A stretch of 34,295 bases of DNA from a virus. Each line of letters opens with the position of its first letter. The stretch's first letter is position 1. The stretch spans positions 1 through 34,295 of the IMG/VR virus record IMGVR_UViG_3300022699_000291. One strand, 5' to 3'. Below are positions 7,767 to 15,883 of this stretch, piece by piece. The notes beneath the pieces are model-generated. The model was not told the origin of the DNA. It searched no databases and saw only the letters and a list, made by a program, of their open reading frames with translations. The position numbers were made by a program, and so were the translations under genes.

Positions 7767-8711
7767 CTATGAGTGGGTGCTTTCAAGATTCAACATGAAC
7801 GAATCATTTAGAATTCTTGATACAAACGGGTGCTGCCAACCCACCGTTCCTCTTTGATGGAGAGGGTCAGCAGAACCAGCAGAACCAAGCGGTTCAATAT
7901 AGAACTCACCACTTTCCGATCCAAGATTGACAACGGCATAAGCTTCTTTACCAACGATAAAGTTGTTGTAAACCGGTGTGGCTGCGGAAGTTACGCTGCC
8001 AACAGAGGTATATAACCACCTAACGTTTTTTGTTGCCCCCCATTCAGAATCAAGTACTGTACGTTGTCCAGCGTAATTCGCGGTGGCCACAAATGAAGCA
8101 ACAGCTTCCAAATCATCAAGCAAAGCCGTGTCAATGTAACCCCAAAAAGCGGGTCTGACCGGTGATGTCGCAAAGGCATCCGTGCCCGTTACCACTTCCG
8201 ATATCATTTCTGCATCGTTATTAAGAAGTGTTTGGACTGCCGAGTCTATATCACTGCTACTTAGCTCTGTAGGCGTATTTCCATTTACACCATTTGAACA
8301 CTGGAGGACCGAACTGGTCGAAGCCAGAACGTCTCTTGTTACTTCATCCATCGTCTGCGCTAAGTTTTGCGCAAGAAGACGTGAAGATTCATTGAGAACC
8401 CGATCTTCAACCGTGAGCTCAACTTGGTTTGTGATGGTCACGAAATTACCGTAGAAGTCGACCCTAGCTTTAATATCTGTGGCCGACAGAGGTGCTCCCG
8501 GAGGAGTGATTCCGTCCTGTAATGGGACTGGAACAGTTGCTAGTCTTGCATAGCGGCGAAATACAATTGTATCCCCCATTTTTTCAGGCAGAACACGCTT
8601 TTGAGCGAATTTTGTATGAATCAACTGAGGGTAGGCCGTCATTAGCAAGAGGCGATCATAATAATCGCGTACTGCTGGTGGCAAAACTGCAACAGTAGTT
8701 ATATTAGACAT
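7767..8711 (-). CDS. Major capsid protein, N4-gp56 family
   Basis: 314 residues with an AGGAGAG site before ATG 8711. Residues 43-130 carry the family pattern: EKMGDTIVFRRYARLATVPV, then LQDGITPPGAPLSATDIKAR, then YGNFVTITNQVELTVEDRVL and an acidic/Gln-rich helix. The C-terminal part ends in the usual beta strands with SGEFYIEPLGSAG and GTVGWQHPFVSRI. It forms the icosahedral shell together with the scaffold encoded directly upstream. Length is near the family norm. This coat type paired with a P22-like portal is common in uncultured short-tailed phages. Confidence 0.88.
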   Translation of the reverse strand: MSNITTVAVLPPAVRDYYDRLLLMTAYPQLIHTKFAQKRVLPEKMGDTIVFRRYARLATVPVPLQDGITPPGAPLSATDIKARVDFYGNFVTITNQVELTVEDRVLNESSRLLAQNLAQTMDEVTRDVLASTSSVLQCSNGVNGNTPTELSSSDIDSAVQTLLNNDAEMISEVVTGTDAFATSPVRPAFWGYIDTALLDDLEAVASFVATANYAGQRTVLDSEWGATKNVRWLYTSVGSVTSAATPVYNNFIVGKEAYAVVNLGSESGEFYIEPLGSAGSADPLHQRGTVGWQHPFVSRILNDSFMLNLESTHS

Positions 8712-8720
8712 ATGTCTCTC

Positions 8721-9386
8721 CTAAAAATATCCCAAGTTTTTCTGGGCCATCTTCTTGAAGTCATCATCTGACATATGCTTATAATTTTTAGCCTCACTCA
8801 TGGGGGTTGTTTGACCCACACTCGAGAGTGATCCCGCTCTATTGGCATTTTGAACGATCCGTTCTGCCTCAGCGCTTTTTTTAGTCTTTTTATATTCTTT
8901 TTTATAAGAATCACTATTTTTTGCTAAATAATAAGCAAGTTCATAATCCTGACTGTGTTGAAGAGTGGAAGCCAAACTTGGATTTTGTTTAATAACTTCG
9001 GGTAAATACTGAGTAATGACTTGCTGATAATCGGGATACTTTTGGGTCATCTTCAGTTCTTGAATAGTCATATTGAACTGCTTCTCTTTCTCTCCAAGAG
9101 CCTTCTTGAGTTCTCGGACAGTGATCACATCATCTTCTGACATATCATCGAACTCATCCTTAGCTTTTTGTGGCTGTGACGAATTCGACTGAAGAAGAGC
9201 CAAATGGTTTCTCATCATCTGCACTTCATCCTGAAGCTTCTGTCTCTCATTCCTTTCAGCTTGCAAAGCATCTAGGGGAACATTTCTTTCCTCTTGATTG
9301 CCTTCAGCCATGGACTCATTTGATTCATCTGCTCCCGAAGCGGCGGCCTCCGCATATTGTTCGCCCGTTTCTTCTAGATCGCTCAT
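8721..9386 (-). CDS. Capsid scaffolding protein
   Basis: 221 residues, very acidic and almost entirely helical. The segment at about residues 35-75 (NVPLDALQAERNERQKLQDE ... NHLALLQSN) is the coiled coil typical of scaffolds in this phage group. The rest is rich in Glu, Lys and Gln, with a short basic stretch (KKEYKKTKKSAEAERI) and a C-terminal helix (MSDDDFKKMAQKNLGYF) that could dock on the coat protein. It lies ten bases upstream of the coat gene on the coding strand, the normal order. It should be needed for prohead assembly and absent from mature particles. Confidence 0.8.
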   Translation of the reverse strand: MSDLEETGEQYAEAAASGADESNESMAEGNQEERNVPLDALQAERNERQKLQDEVQMMRNHLALLQSNSSQPQKAKDEFDDMSEDDVITVRELKKALGEKEKQFNMTIQELKMTQKYPDYQQVITQYLPEVIKQNPSLASTLQHSQDYELAYYLAKNSDSYKKEYKKTKKSAEAERIVQNANRAGSLSSVGQTTPMSEAKNYKHMSDDDFKKMAQKNLGYF

Positions 9387-9422
9387 CTGCTCTCCTTTAT
9401 TTACGCCCTTAAGTAGGCGGCA

Positions 9423-9791
9423 CTATTGAGTTAAATATGCATTAGGGATGGTCGTTGTTTCTACGACAACTTCATCACACCTTTCGGCTCCTAATCCAAC
9501 TAAGGCGTTAACATCGAAAGGTCTTTGAGGCATATTCACCTCCCAATCGATGGTGCCTTTTTGATTGTCAACTTTGCCTAATACAGCTCCTACCTGAGAT
9601 GGAGGTTGAGTCGCATATGATTTAAAATGCTTCATGAGAGTAGGTTTACCATCGACTGATACTTTAGCTGGCTTGGCAAAAAGAACTAGCCAGTACGGCT
9701 CAGTGCGGTTTTTATTCGCATCGAGGATGTCCTGTAGTCTCTTGTTGTCAGCCTCTAATATGGCGTCTCTAGTTTCACCTGTCTCTTGCAT
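9423..9791 (-). CDS. Hypothetical protein in head operon
   Basis: 122 residues starting MQETGETRDAILEADNKRLQ after AAGGGAG. An N-terminal helix is followed by mixed alpha/beta sequence (EPYWLVLFAKPAKVSVDGKP, then GTIDWEVNMPQRPFDVNALV). No signal peptide or catalytic motif is visible. It lies between the portal and scaffold genes, so a minor head or assembly role is likely, but I recognise no family. Confidence 0.6.
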   Translation of the reverse strand: MQETGETRDAILEADNKRLQDILDANKNRTEPYWLVLFAKPAKVSVDGKPTLMKHFKSYATQPPSQVGAVLGKVDNQKGTIDWEVNMPQRPFDVNALVGLGAERCDEVVVETTTIPNAYLTQ

Positions 9792-9850
9792 CTTAACTCC
9801 CTTAGTTCAATGCATAAAAGCGTGTTGGCTGTTAATCCAATCTTAGTTTT

Positions 9851-10111
9851 TTAATAATCGTAGTCCCATGCTTGGGATGGATATCCCCTTTTTTCGAAAG
9901 GAATATTTTTAATTCGATTCATGTCAGCTCTTTGTGCTGCGAATGGATCGCATTTATATACTTTAGATGCATGGCCCATAGTGCCCATGTCATCTTTCAT
10001 GCCTCTAGACTCATCTCTTCTTGATTTGTAGGACTGTTTTTTAGAAGATTCTTTACCTCTTCTCATTCCTAGAGATTCATCCATTCGGTCTGAATAGCCT
10101 TGTTTAGCCAT
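9851..10111 (-). CDS. Small basic protein with SYKSRRDESRG-type repeats
   Basis: 86 residues starting MAKQGYSDRMDESLGMRRGK, with GGAGGTCAAAT before the ATG. Two related blocks, DRMDESLGMRRGKESSKKQS and YKSRRDESRGMKDDMGTMGH, form an imperfect internal repeat. It is rich in Arg, Lys, Ser and Met, carries few hydrophobic residues, and is probably disordered. It ends with an aromatic tail (YPSQAWDYDY). It sits between the portal and scaffold region, so it could be a minor head or DNA-binding protein. The function is unknown. Confidence 0.6.
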   Translation of the reverse strand: MAKQGYSDRMDESLGMRRGKESSKKQSYKSRRDESRGMKDDMGTMGHASKVYKCDPFAAQRADMNRIKNIPFEKRGYPSQAWDYDY

Positions 10112-10163
10112 ATTTGACCTCCATCGGTTTGTTTGTTGCCACTAACCTGTGTTAATGGTGGTT

Positions 10164-10181
10164 TTGATGCCCTTGCATCAA
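10164..10181 (-). other. Tight hairpin spanning the portal stop codon
   Basis: TTGATGC and GCATCAA form a seven-base perfect stem around a four-base loop. The stem includes the TGA stop of the portal gene. No T-run follows, so it is not a normal terminator. It may affect mRNA stability or coupling to the next gene. Confidence 0.35.
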
Positions 10182-12283
10182 GATATTGGGCCCATAGGAT
10201 TCGGTTGCTCTGGAGCCATTCCCTGCTCCATGGGATTGACCGGTCCTTGGGATTCCGTAATTTTCTGCTGCGTCTCAATATCACCAACTTCTTGGCCACG
10301 AGCAGCTACAACAAGATCATCGCTTTTAATCTCTTCTTCCGATTTTTTATTGTTCGTTTCCATCGCTCTAACAATGGATAAATATTTTAATAACCGTTCG
10401 TCATCAAGATTAGCTAGTTCCGCCATGGCTTTGGCTCTATCAAGGGCAGCAGAAGCTCTATCATCTACGGCTCTCGCCGCTCTTTCGTCAGAAAGTCCGA
10501 CGTTGGCAAAGGCTCTCGTAAATCTTTCTCGGGCTCCGGCCACTTTTTCGATAGCTGAAGCTTTTTGATGTTCCATTTGACCTTGAATGAGAGTATTTTG
10601 CAGCTCACTCTGCGCTTGAGCTTGCTGAGCTTGCGCTTGCTCATTTTGCGCAAGTTCTTCGATATACTCTGATTTGCCTTGAATTGGAGCGGCTTTTGCG
10701 AGCATTTCTCCCGTAACAGGAGCGCCCAATTGTTTGAGCTCAACGAGCTGACGGAAATATAGAAGCCTTTGGGTATCAGTGAGAACAGACTCTTGGACAC
10801 TAACATCGTACTTAGTAAATTCTGCGTTATAAAACTCTTCGGTAGGGTCTTCATTTATAATCCTCTTAACTTTATCTGGTCTCCAGGTTTGGAGGAGTTT
10901 CAGGACTTTTTTACTGATTTGTTTTTGAGAGTTTCGAAGCTGATCCATCACATCTTGTAGATTGATGATTGAGGCCCCTTGACGAAGCATCATCATGACC
11001 CCAGATTCCCCGGCATTTTCTGTTTGGCCAAAAGCTGCGTCATTAACCCCTGCTATATCGACTATATCTCGATCAAATAGTTCCTGAAGCTGGAACATAG
11101 ATGGAGGAATCTGTGCAGGAGGAATTTTCTCGAGCGCCCCAGGTGGCGCATCTTCACGTCTCCAAATCACTTTCCCTTGAGATGACTGAAATAGGCTTCT
11201 GGGATTAATGACGCTATTTTCGTTGGCTATCCAGCCAGAATTTATTTGAGAGTCTAAGATATCGATCATTTGAGAGCGTCTTCGATTGGCTTCTCTTTGA
11301 GGGTCTACCATACATCTGATGAGAGATTGAACTTTCAATGACCAATCTGAAGACTCGGGTTCAAAGATGCTCACAAAAGGAACAAAAGGGTACTCATCAA
11401 GGTCGTACGGATTGATTTCTGTCTTCAACAAGTGGTCATTTACGATGACATTGAGCTCGATGTACCTCCTGGGGCGCTTCACAACCTTAAGTTGTGGAAA
11501 TTTATCCATGAGCATCTTAATTGCTCCATTATCCTGGTCGAACTCCATGGATTCACCAGTTTCCATATCAACGAGCATAGGCACTTGGCGCCATTTCTGT
11601 TGATACATCTCACTGTAGGCCATTAACTCTTGGCCATTTGGTGTTCTTTGATAAGGAAGCCATGTAAATTTATCGTCTCTCTCCCAGCCTACTCTAAAAA
11701 GTGAGTAAACTTCTTTCTCTTGGCCAGGAATGAGGCTAGCTACGTGTTCGGGAGACAAGTATTTGCGTCTTAAGATGTATGCACAATCACTGAAATCTAA
11801 TTGTGTAAGGTAGGGGTCAGTAATAAAGCCATTGTATGGCTCCCTTCCGAACTTGATATCTCCATTAACGGGGTCATCTCTATAGTCCATCCAAAGAGAC
11901 ATAAGATTCCATCCAGTCTTAAGAGCTCCACCAAAACAATCTGAGATCGTTTGATATCCATTTCCGTAGTTCATTACATAAAGTAAGAGCTGACTGAGCT
12001 GATCAGATGTTTTTTGATCGGAATTTTCTACAGGAACGACTACAGATGAGAGTCTATTCTTTCTTTGATATCCGGTGACCATGTTGATGGTTCTTCGGAC
12101 ACGATTGAAGACAAAGGTGTTTCTTCCTTCTTGGAAAAGTTGGCGCTTTTCTTTCTCGGACCACTGATCCCCAAGATAAAACTTAAGATCCCTCTCTGCT
12201 TCAGGAAGGAAAGGGTTCCATGCTGTATAGGCTTCGTTGTAGTAGGTATCGAAGTCTTGGATGATTGTATGATCTTGCGCCAT
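10178..12283 (-). CDS. Portal protein, P22-like
   Basis: 701 residues, close to the P22 portal length. The N-terminus has FDTYYNEAYTAWNPFLPEAE, FYLGDQWSEKEK and FVFNRVRRTINMVTGYQRKN, a clear P22-type portal opening. A central region (QREANRRRSQMIDILDSQIN ... AGVNDAAFGQTENAGESGVM) is the conserved wing/stem part. The end is a long Gln/Ala coiled region (ELAQNEQAQAQQAQAQSELQ) that could form the barrel. It forms the dodecameric channel for DNA entry and exit, receives the terminase, and binds the adaptor encoded downstream. AAGGG precedes the ATG. This is one of the surest calls in the window. Confidence 0.9.
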   Translation of the reverse strand: MAQDHTIIQDFDTYYNEAYTAWNPFLPEAERDLKFYLGDQWSEKEKRQLFQEGRNTFVFNRVRRTINMVTGYQRKNRLSSVVVPVENSDQKTSDQLSQLLLYVMNYGNGYQTISDCFGGALKTGWNLMSLWMDYRDDPVNGDIKFGREPYNGFITDPYLTQLDFSDCAYILRRKYLSPEHVASLIPGQEKEVYSLFRVGWERDDKFTWLPYQRTPNGQELMAYSEMYQQKWRQVPMLVDMETGESMEFDQDNGAIKMLMDKFPQLKVVKRPRRYIELNVIVNDHLLKTEINPYDLDEYPFVPFVSIFEPESSDWSLKVQSLIRCMVDPQREANRRRSQMIDILDSQINSGWIANENSVINPRSLFQSSQGKVIWRREDAPPGALEKIPPAQIPPSMFQLQELFDRDIVDIAGVNDAAFGQTENAGESGVMMMLRQGASIINLQDVMDQLRNSQKQISKKVLKLLQTWRPDKVKRIINEDPTEEFYNAEFTKYDVSVQESVLTDTQRLLYFRQLVELKQLGAPVTGEMLAKAAPIQGKSEYIEELAQNEQAQAQQAQAQSELQNTLIQGQMEHQKASAIEKVAGARERFTRAFANVGLSDERAARAVDDRASAALDRAKAMAELANLDDERLLKYLSIVRAMETNNKKSEEEIKSDDLVVAARGQEVGDIETQQKITESQGPVNPMEQGMAPEQPNPMGPIS

Positions 12284-12356
12284 TGGACCCTTATTTTAGG
12301 TATAATTGCGAGGCTGTGAAAAGATTATGTGCCTTCTAAAAACAACCTCGCGAAGA

Positions 12357-12581
12357 TTAGCCTTTTTTTCTACCCTTAGCAGCCATTTGAGCCATTTTCT
12401 TAGCTCCAAATTTTGCAGCCCCTAACGCCGCAGCGAGTCCGCCTGGATTTTTTGCCCCTTTAGCCGATAGTTTCTTCTCCAAAGCATCAAAGCGCTTGCC
12501 TGTTCCTGGCTTTGATTTCGCTGAAGGCTCATTTTTCCCACCTTTAAGACTTCCAGCTTTCACTTTTTGACCCTTTTTCAT
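12357..12581 (-). CDS. Small Lys/Ala/Gly-rich basic protein
   Basis: 74 residues from ATG 12581, which GGAGAG supports. A longer version would need a TTG start overlapping that site. Sequence: MKKGQKVKAGSLKGGKNEPS, then a helix (KRFDALEKKLSAKGAKNPGG) and an Ala/Lys tail (LAAALGAAKFGAKKMAQMAA). It is very basic, without Cys, and probably partly disordered. It sits between terminase and portal. Such small basic proteins occur in many phage head operons and may bind DNA or be packaged with it. The function is not known. Confidence 0.65.
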   Translation of the reverse strand: MKKGQKVKAGSLKGGKNEPSAKSKPGTGKRFDALEKKLSAKGAKNPGGLAAALGAAKFGAKKMAQMAAKGRKKG

Positions 12582-12593
12582 CTTTCTCTCCAA

Positions 12594-12897
12594 TTAAAGA
12601 TAAACATACAAAATTTGTCTACATATGTCCTTATTTAACGGCATTTCCTCTTCCTTTTCTACCTAATTCTAGGAAATGGTGAGGTTGGTCGGTTTTGGTA
12701 AAATAAGGGCGTTTTTTGAAAAGAGGGGGCGTCCTCCGGGGAGATTTAAGGAAAAATAGGGGTAAAAAAAATAATGTAGGGGAACTCTATGAAAACTTTC
12801 ACAAAATATAGGGGTATTTTTGGTTGGGAAAATAGGAAAAAACCGAAAACGACATTCCCTAAACGAAAACGACATAATGGATGAGGCAATATGAAGC
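12594..12897. other. Noncoding purine-rich interval between terminase and portal operon parts
   Basis: About 300 bases with no convincing gene. Unlike its surroundings, the + strand here is purine-rich, while neighbouring minus-strand genes make the + strand pyrimidine-rich. It has a perfect 12-base direct repeat (CGAAAACGACAT at 12844-12855 and 12864-12875, spaced 20 bases) and two copies of ATAGGGGTA (12756-12764 and 12808-12816). Two tiny + strand frames of 27 and 31 codons (12676-12759, 12789-12884), both Arg/Lys-rich, are possible. It could be a packaging site, a regulatory region or a decayed insertion. Confidence 0.5.
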
Positions 12898-14247
12898 CTA
12901 CATATGCTTAATGGAATAGGTATTTTCCAACATATTAGCCTCTTCCTCTGTCATGCTAAGTCGGCGGTTTTTGCTTTGAGAAACCGCCATATAGCGTACT
13001 GCGTCGCAGCAATGTGAGGACCAGTCATGAGTTGGCTTGTCGCTGTAGACATTTAGCTTTTCGTTGTACTTCTTGTGATAGTTTTCGAGAGCCTTGAGTA
13101 GGAAAACACACTTATGTGAGTCGATCCATAGTCTGGGGAATAATCCCCGAACCATTTCGATCCCTTCCTGAATGGAAATATTGGGAACGATCTTAAAGTT
13201 AATTCCAAGGTTTTTAGCTATTTGCAGGCGGCTTTGAGCCCCAGTACCAAGCTCTCTTACTTGGATATCATGCGGAGCGAAATGACAGCCGTAGACGTAG
13301 TCGTGCTCCTCTGCTTGGTCTTGGAGCCATTTGGCATAGTGATTAAGCCCTTCTCCTTGATTACGGTACATATTAATGATATGTATTTCATTACCAACGT
13401 TTTGAGTTAGTATGATGACCGTTTCATCTGAGACGCCGAGATCCCAATATGTGTCTACGCAGGAGAAAGGCTCGTGAGGAACATTAGTAACTCGATGGTC
13501 TATTTCGGCTTGGTTGAGATATTTGGCGTAATAAGCACCTTCGGCACCTTTATCGAAGCTACAATTGTATTCTTGCTGAATGAGGTGCTCTGACATGCCC
13601 TCTTTTCGTTCAGCCTCCATATCCTCTTCTGAGAGAATGCCTGTATCTTGTATGCCGAGCTTTTGACAGAACCATTCCTGATTGTGCTCAGCCATGAGAA
13701 AGAGATCGTATGCATGATTCTTTCCTCTTGGAGTGAAATTAAATACCGCCCATCCGTCGTTTTCGCGCAGAATAGGCCTGATAAAATTCCAACATTTCGG
13801 ATCTTGCAACGAGAATTCGGAAAAGACACACCCAACAGGATTAATCCCAACGTTAATGATTTGATCAGAGCCGATGATTTGTATGACACTTCCATTGTGC
13901 AACTTTATTTTCATTTCGTTGCTATTGGGATTTCCTGAGATGAACTGCGAAGGGATATAATCGATGAAGCGCTTACCGGCTTTGTTTACACCATCCCATA
14001 AAATCCTTCTTCCTAGAGTGGAAGTTGGGAAGAAATATACATAGGTTCCAACTCGATGAAATAATGCTTGTCTCACCATCCAGTTAAAACAAACTACTTC
14101 CTTTCCCGCCCTTCTGTGCCAAACCAAGACTGCTCGTTTGCAGCCATTATCCATAGCCTTAAGAAACGGTAGCTGATACTCCCTCGGATTGAACTGAGGA
14201 ATCCTCACCCTCGTCTCGCTTCCATGGCTTACTTGGCTGGTCTCCAT
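12898..14247 (-). CDS. terL: Terminase large subunit
   Basis: 449 residues. The ATPase has Walker A WHRRAGKE at residues 43-50, Walker B GCVFSE at 139-144 with Glu144 as catalytic carboxylate, and a coupling motif FNFTPRGKNH near 169-178. The RNase-H-like nuclease has Asp269 (DTYWDLG) and a late Asp415 (HCCDAVRYM). It cuts concatemeric DNA and drives it through the portal. The start has AGAGGT nine bases upstream and lies 89 bases inside the end of the small-subunit gene. Walker B has Ser in place of the more usual Asp before the Glu. It carries the single-letter order expected of TerL and is clear. Confidence 0.93.
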   Translation of the reverse strand: METSQVSHGSETRVRIPQFNPREYQLPFLKAMDNGCKRAVLVWHRRAGKEVVCFNWMVRQALFHRVGTYVYFFPTSTLGRRILWDGVNKAGKRFIDYIPSQFISGNPNSNEMKIKLHNGSVIQIIGSDQIINVGINPVGCVFSEFSLQDPKCWNFIRPILRENDGWAVFNFTPRGKNHAYDLFLMAEHNQEWFCQKLGIQDTGILSEEDMEAERKEGMSEHLIQQEYNCSFDKGAEGAYYAKYLNQAEIDHRVTNVPHEPFSCVDTYWDLGVSDETVIILTQNVGNEIHIINMYRNQGEGLNHYAKWLQDQAEEHDYVYGCHFAPHDIQVRELGTGAQSRLQIAKNLGINFKIVPNISIQEGIEMVRGLFPRLWIDSHKCVFLLKALENYHKKYNEKLNVYSDKPTHDWSSHCCDAVRYMAVSQSKNRRLSMTEEEANMLENTYSIKHM

Positions 14248-14569
14248 ACTGAATTACCTCTTGAATTACCTGACCTCCATGATTGACACCATAATCTTCA
14301 GTTTGACCAAGATATTGCTTTCCAAGAAACATTGCCATTGAGGCGCTTTTATCAGCTAAGATCCATTGCTTTCGGCGTAGCGATGCTTTTCCGCTCTCTG
14401 CCCATTCCATCCTTAGCTTTTTAAAAGGAGTTTTGAAATGCTGCTCTGTTGCTTCTGACAAGAAATCCTCGCTCATCTCCATGACAGAACAGACTTCTTT
14501 AGTTGTGCATTGGATGTGACAGAGACGCTTAACAAGCTCCCAGTCTATCCTTTTTCCTTTCTTTTGCAT
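14159..14569 (-). CDS. terS: Terminase small subunit
   Basis: 136 residues. An N-terminal HTH-like part (WELVKRLCHIQCTTKEVCSV, then MEMSEDFLSEATEQHFKTPF) is followed by a helix (LRRKQWILADKSASMAMFLG) and KQYLGQTEDYG. The latter is a common signature of small terminase proteins, in which the M-A-x-F-L-G-K-x-x-L-G-Q motif leads into the C-terminal tail. It recognises the packaging site and regulates the large subunit. It overlaps TerL by 89 bases and the ParB-like gene by 25 bases, a tightly packed set. The C-terminal tail within the TerL overlap is rich in charged and polar residues. Confidence 0.85.
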   Translation of the reverse strand: MQKKGKRIDWELVKRLCHIQCTTKEVCSVMEMSEDFLSEATEQHFKTPFKKLRMEWAESGKASLRRKQWILADKSASMAMFLGKQYLGQTEDYGVNHGGQVIQEVIQYGDQPSKPWKRDEGEDSSVQSEGVSATVS

Positions 14570-15090
14570 GTAGCTCCCTGATAGTTATCTAAAATTCTAT
14601 GAATTTTTGGTTCAGCTTCATTCATGTCTTCTAAACTTTTGAATATAACAGCCATCGTGTATTTTTTCGGCTTTTTTTCTTCGTCTTCAGGTTCGGGCTC
14701 TGATGAGATATGCAAATCTTCTAGGGAGAATCCCCAATCAATGAGGTCTTCTGCCTCCCACGCATTAGCGAGCATATCCCAATCCCAATCCCCTATGTTC
14801 TTATTAAGGCGAATATTGAGTTCTTTGACCTCGATAGGTTCAAGCGTACGATCAGGAACGTACACTTCCACCTCTTTGTAACCGAGCTGTTTGAGATATT
14901 TTAGTCTTTGATGGCCACCAATCATGAGATTGTCTGTGTTGATAACAAGAGGCTGGCATTGGCCGAATTTTTGGAGGGAGCTTTTGAGGTGCTTCCCCTG
15001 CTCATGAGTGATTTGGCGAGGGTTTATGATATATTCACAGATGTCATCTAGCTTACGCTTTTCGAGCTTCCATTTGACTTTCTTGGCCAT
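14545..15090 (-). CDS. ParB/sulfiredoxin-fold protein
   Basis: 181 residues. The core reads YIINPRQITHEQGKHLKSSL, FGQCQPLVINTDNLMIGGHQ and RLKYLKQLGYKEVEVYVPDR. This is the ParB N-terminal (ParB/Srx) fold with the G-G-H-x-R nucleotide-binding loop near residues 60-65. The second part (IGDWDWDMLANAWEAEDLID ... GFSLEDL) is the tail often seen in phage ParB-like proteins. No HTH DNA-binding domain or partner ParA is present, so plasmid-type partition is unlikely. In phages this family often sits beside terminase genes and may be a nuclease, a CTP/ATP-binding regulator or a DNA modifier. The last residues are basic (CKRKEKG). Confidence 0.8.
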   Translation of the reverse strand: MAKKVKWKLEKRKLDDICEYIINPRQITHEQGKHLKSSLQKFGQCQPLVINTDNLMIGGHQRLKYLKQLGYKEVEVYVPDRTLEPIEVKELNIRLNKNIGDWDWDMLANAWEAEDLIDWGFSLEDLHISSEPEPEDEEKKPKKYTMAVIFKSLEDMNEAEPKIHRILDNYQGATCKRKEKG

Positions 15091-15099
15091 GAGGATTCC

Positions 15100-15381
15100 T
15101 TAGTGTAGGATGTTGAGATATTTAGGTTTTTTCCAATAAATTACAACATCGTAATCTTTAAGGCGGAATCCCTTCCATCCGGCGCTGGTATGCCATCCAT
15201 TTTTGATTCCCTCTTCAAGCCAAAGAGTAACCAGCTCGTATTCTTCAGGGAGGAATCTATCTACATCTACCCAACCATCAAGATCATAGTCGATTTCTGT
15301 ATATGAGAACTTGTGATATATTTTTCTTCCATTCTTCTCATATGGATAGACTTTTCCAACTTGCTTGATTTCATCATCCAT
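15100..15381 (-). CDS. DUF551-like small phage protein
   Basis: 93 residues with AAGG before ATG 15381. The sequence has DGWVDVDRFLPEEYELVTLW then GWHTSAGWKGFRLKDYDVVI and YWKKP. The WVxVxxRLP opening and the closing (D/V)V(I/T)xWxxxP pattern resemble the DUF551-like proteins widely found in phages. Its function is unknown. It lies in the run of small accessory genes between RusA and terminase. Confidence 0.6.
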   Translation of the reverse strand: MDDEIKQVGKVYPYEKNGRKIYHKFSYTEIDYDLDGWVDVDRFLPEEYELVTLWLEEGIKNGWHTSAGWKGFRLKDYDVVIYWKKPKYLNILH

Positions 15382-15450
15382 GGACTAACCTTGCAAATAA
15401 ATACTTCTAGGAGGCTTTGTGTATCACTTCACTCTAGAAACACAATTAAA

Positions 15451-15705
15451 TCACTCGTCTTCGGCAGGCTCTTCTTCGCTTATTTCTTCGTCTTCTTCTT
15501 TCTTAGGCTCATCACTTACCGGCTGAATGAGGATGTGTCTGATCTCATCGCGGTTGAACCATGCGCTGATGTTGGTCTTCTCGTTATGCAAGAACACATC
15601 TGTGCTTCCTTGGACCATTTCCATGACCTCATCTACTTGAGACTCAGGTATTAGGACATTTACTGATTTATCGTTGAGAAACGTGATAAAAACTTGATAT
15701 TGCAT
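15451..15705 (-). CDS. Small protein with acidic tail
   Basis: 84 residues. The N-terminal 60 residues (MQYQVFITFLNDKSVNVLIP, then WFNRDEIRHILIQPV) look like a compact alpha/beta domain. The last 24 residues are nearly all Glu/Asp/Pro/Lys. An acidic disordered tail can mimic DNA, so inhibition of a DNA-binding host protein is conceivable but not shown. AGAGG lies upstream, and it follows the 58-residue gene with only one base between. Confidence 0.6.
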   Translation of the reverse strand: MQYQVFITFLNDKSVNVLIPESQVDEVMEMVQGSTDVFLHNEKTNISAWFNRDEIRHILIQPVSDEPKKEEDEEISEEEPAEDE

Positions 15706-15706
15706 G

Positions 15707-15883
15707 TCAATAGCCTCTTAATTTTCTGTTTTGTTTTCGCATCTTTTGAAGAAGTTTTTGGTCTCTAGACATTCTTTTCTTGGGACAGGAGTAAGACCAG
15801 TTCCTTTTGGTGTTCAGGTTGTCCCTCATTTCAAGCTCTTTGTATCCGTCTGAACCAAAATGGCTTTGTTGCATATTACTCAT
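15707..15883 (-). CDS. Small basic protein (58 aa)
   Basis: 58 residues starting MSNMQQSHFGSDGYKELEMR, with AGGATGATC before ATG 15883. The start overlaps the end of the upstream gene by 8 bases. A longer frame extends upstream to 16063 but would overlap the neighbour almost completely, so the short form is preferred. The C-terminal half is strongly basic (SRDQKLLQKMRKQNRKLRGY) and could bind nucleic acid. No family was recognised. Confidence 0.6.
   Translation of the reverse strand: MSNMQQSHFGSDGYKELEMRDNLNTKRNWSYSCPKKRMSRDQKLLQKMRKQNRKLRGY

Noticed and set aside
12669-12875. 68-codon minus-strand frame in the gap between terminase and portal
   Set aside because: Phe/Pro-rich translation, no ribosome site, and an opposite purine bias to coding sequence in this genome.
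13500-13895. 131-codon frame inside the large terminase gene
   Set aside because: It is fully contained in the terminase frame, which has intact Walker and nuclease motifs. There is no ribosome site.
14545-15090. Plasmid-style partition system
   Set aside because: No ParA ATPase and no parS-like array were found, and the protein lacks an HTH domain.
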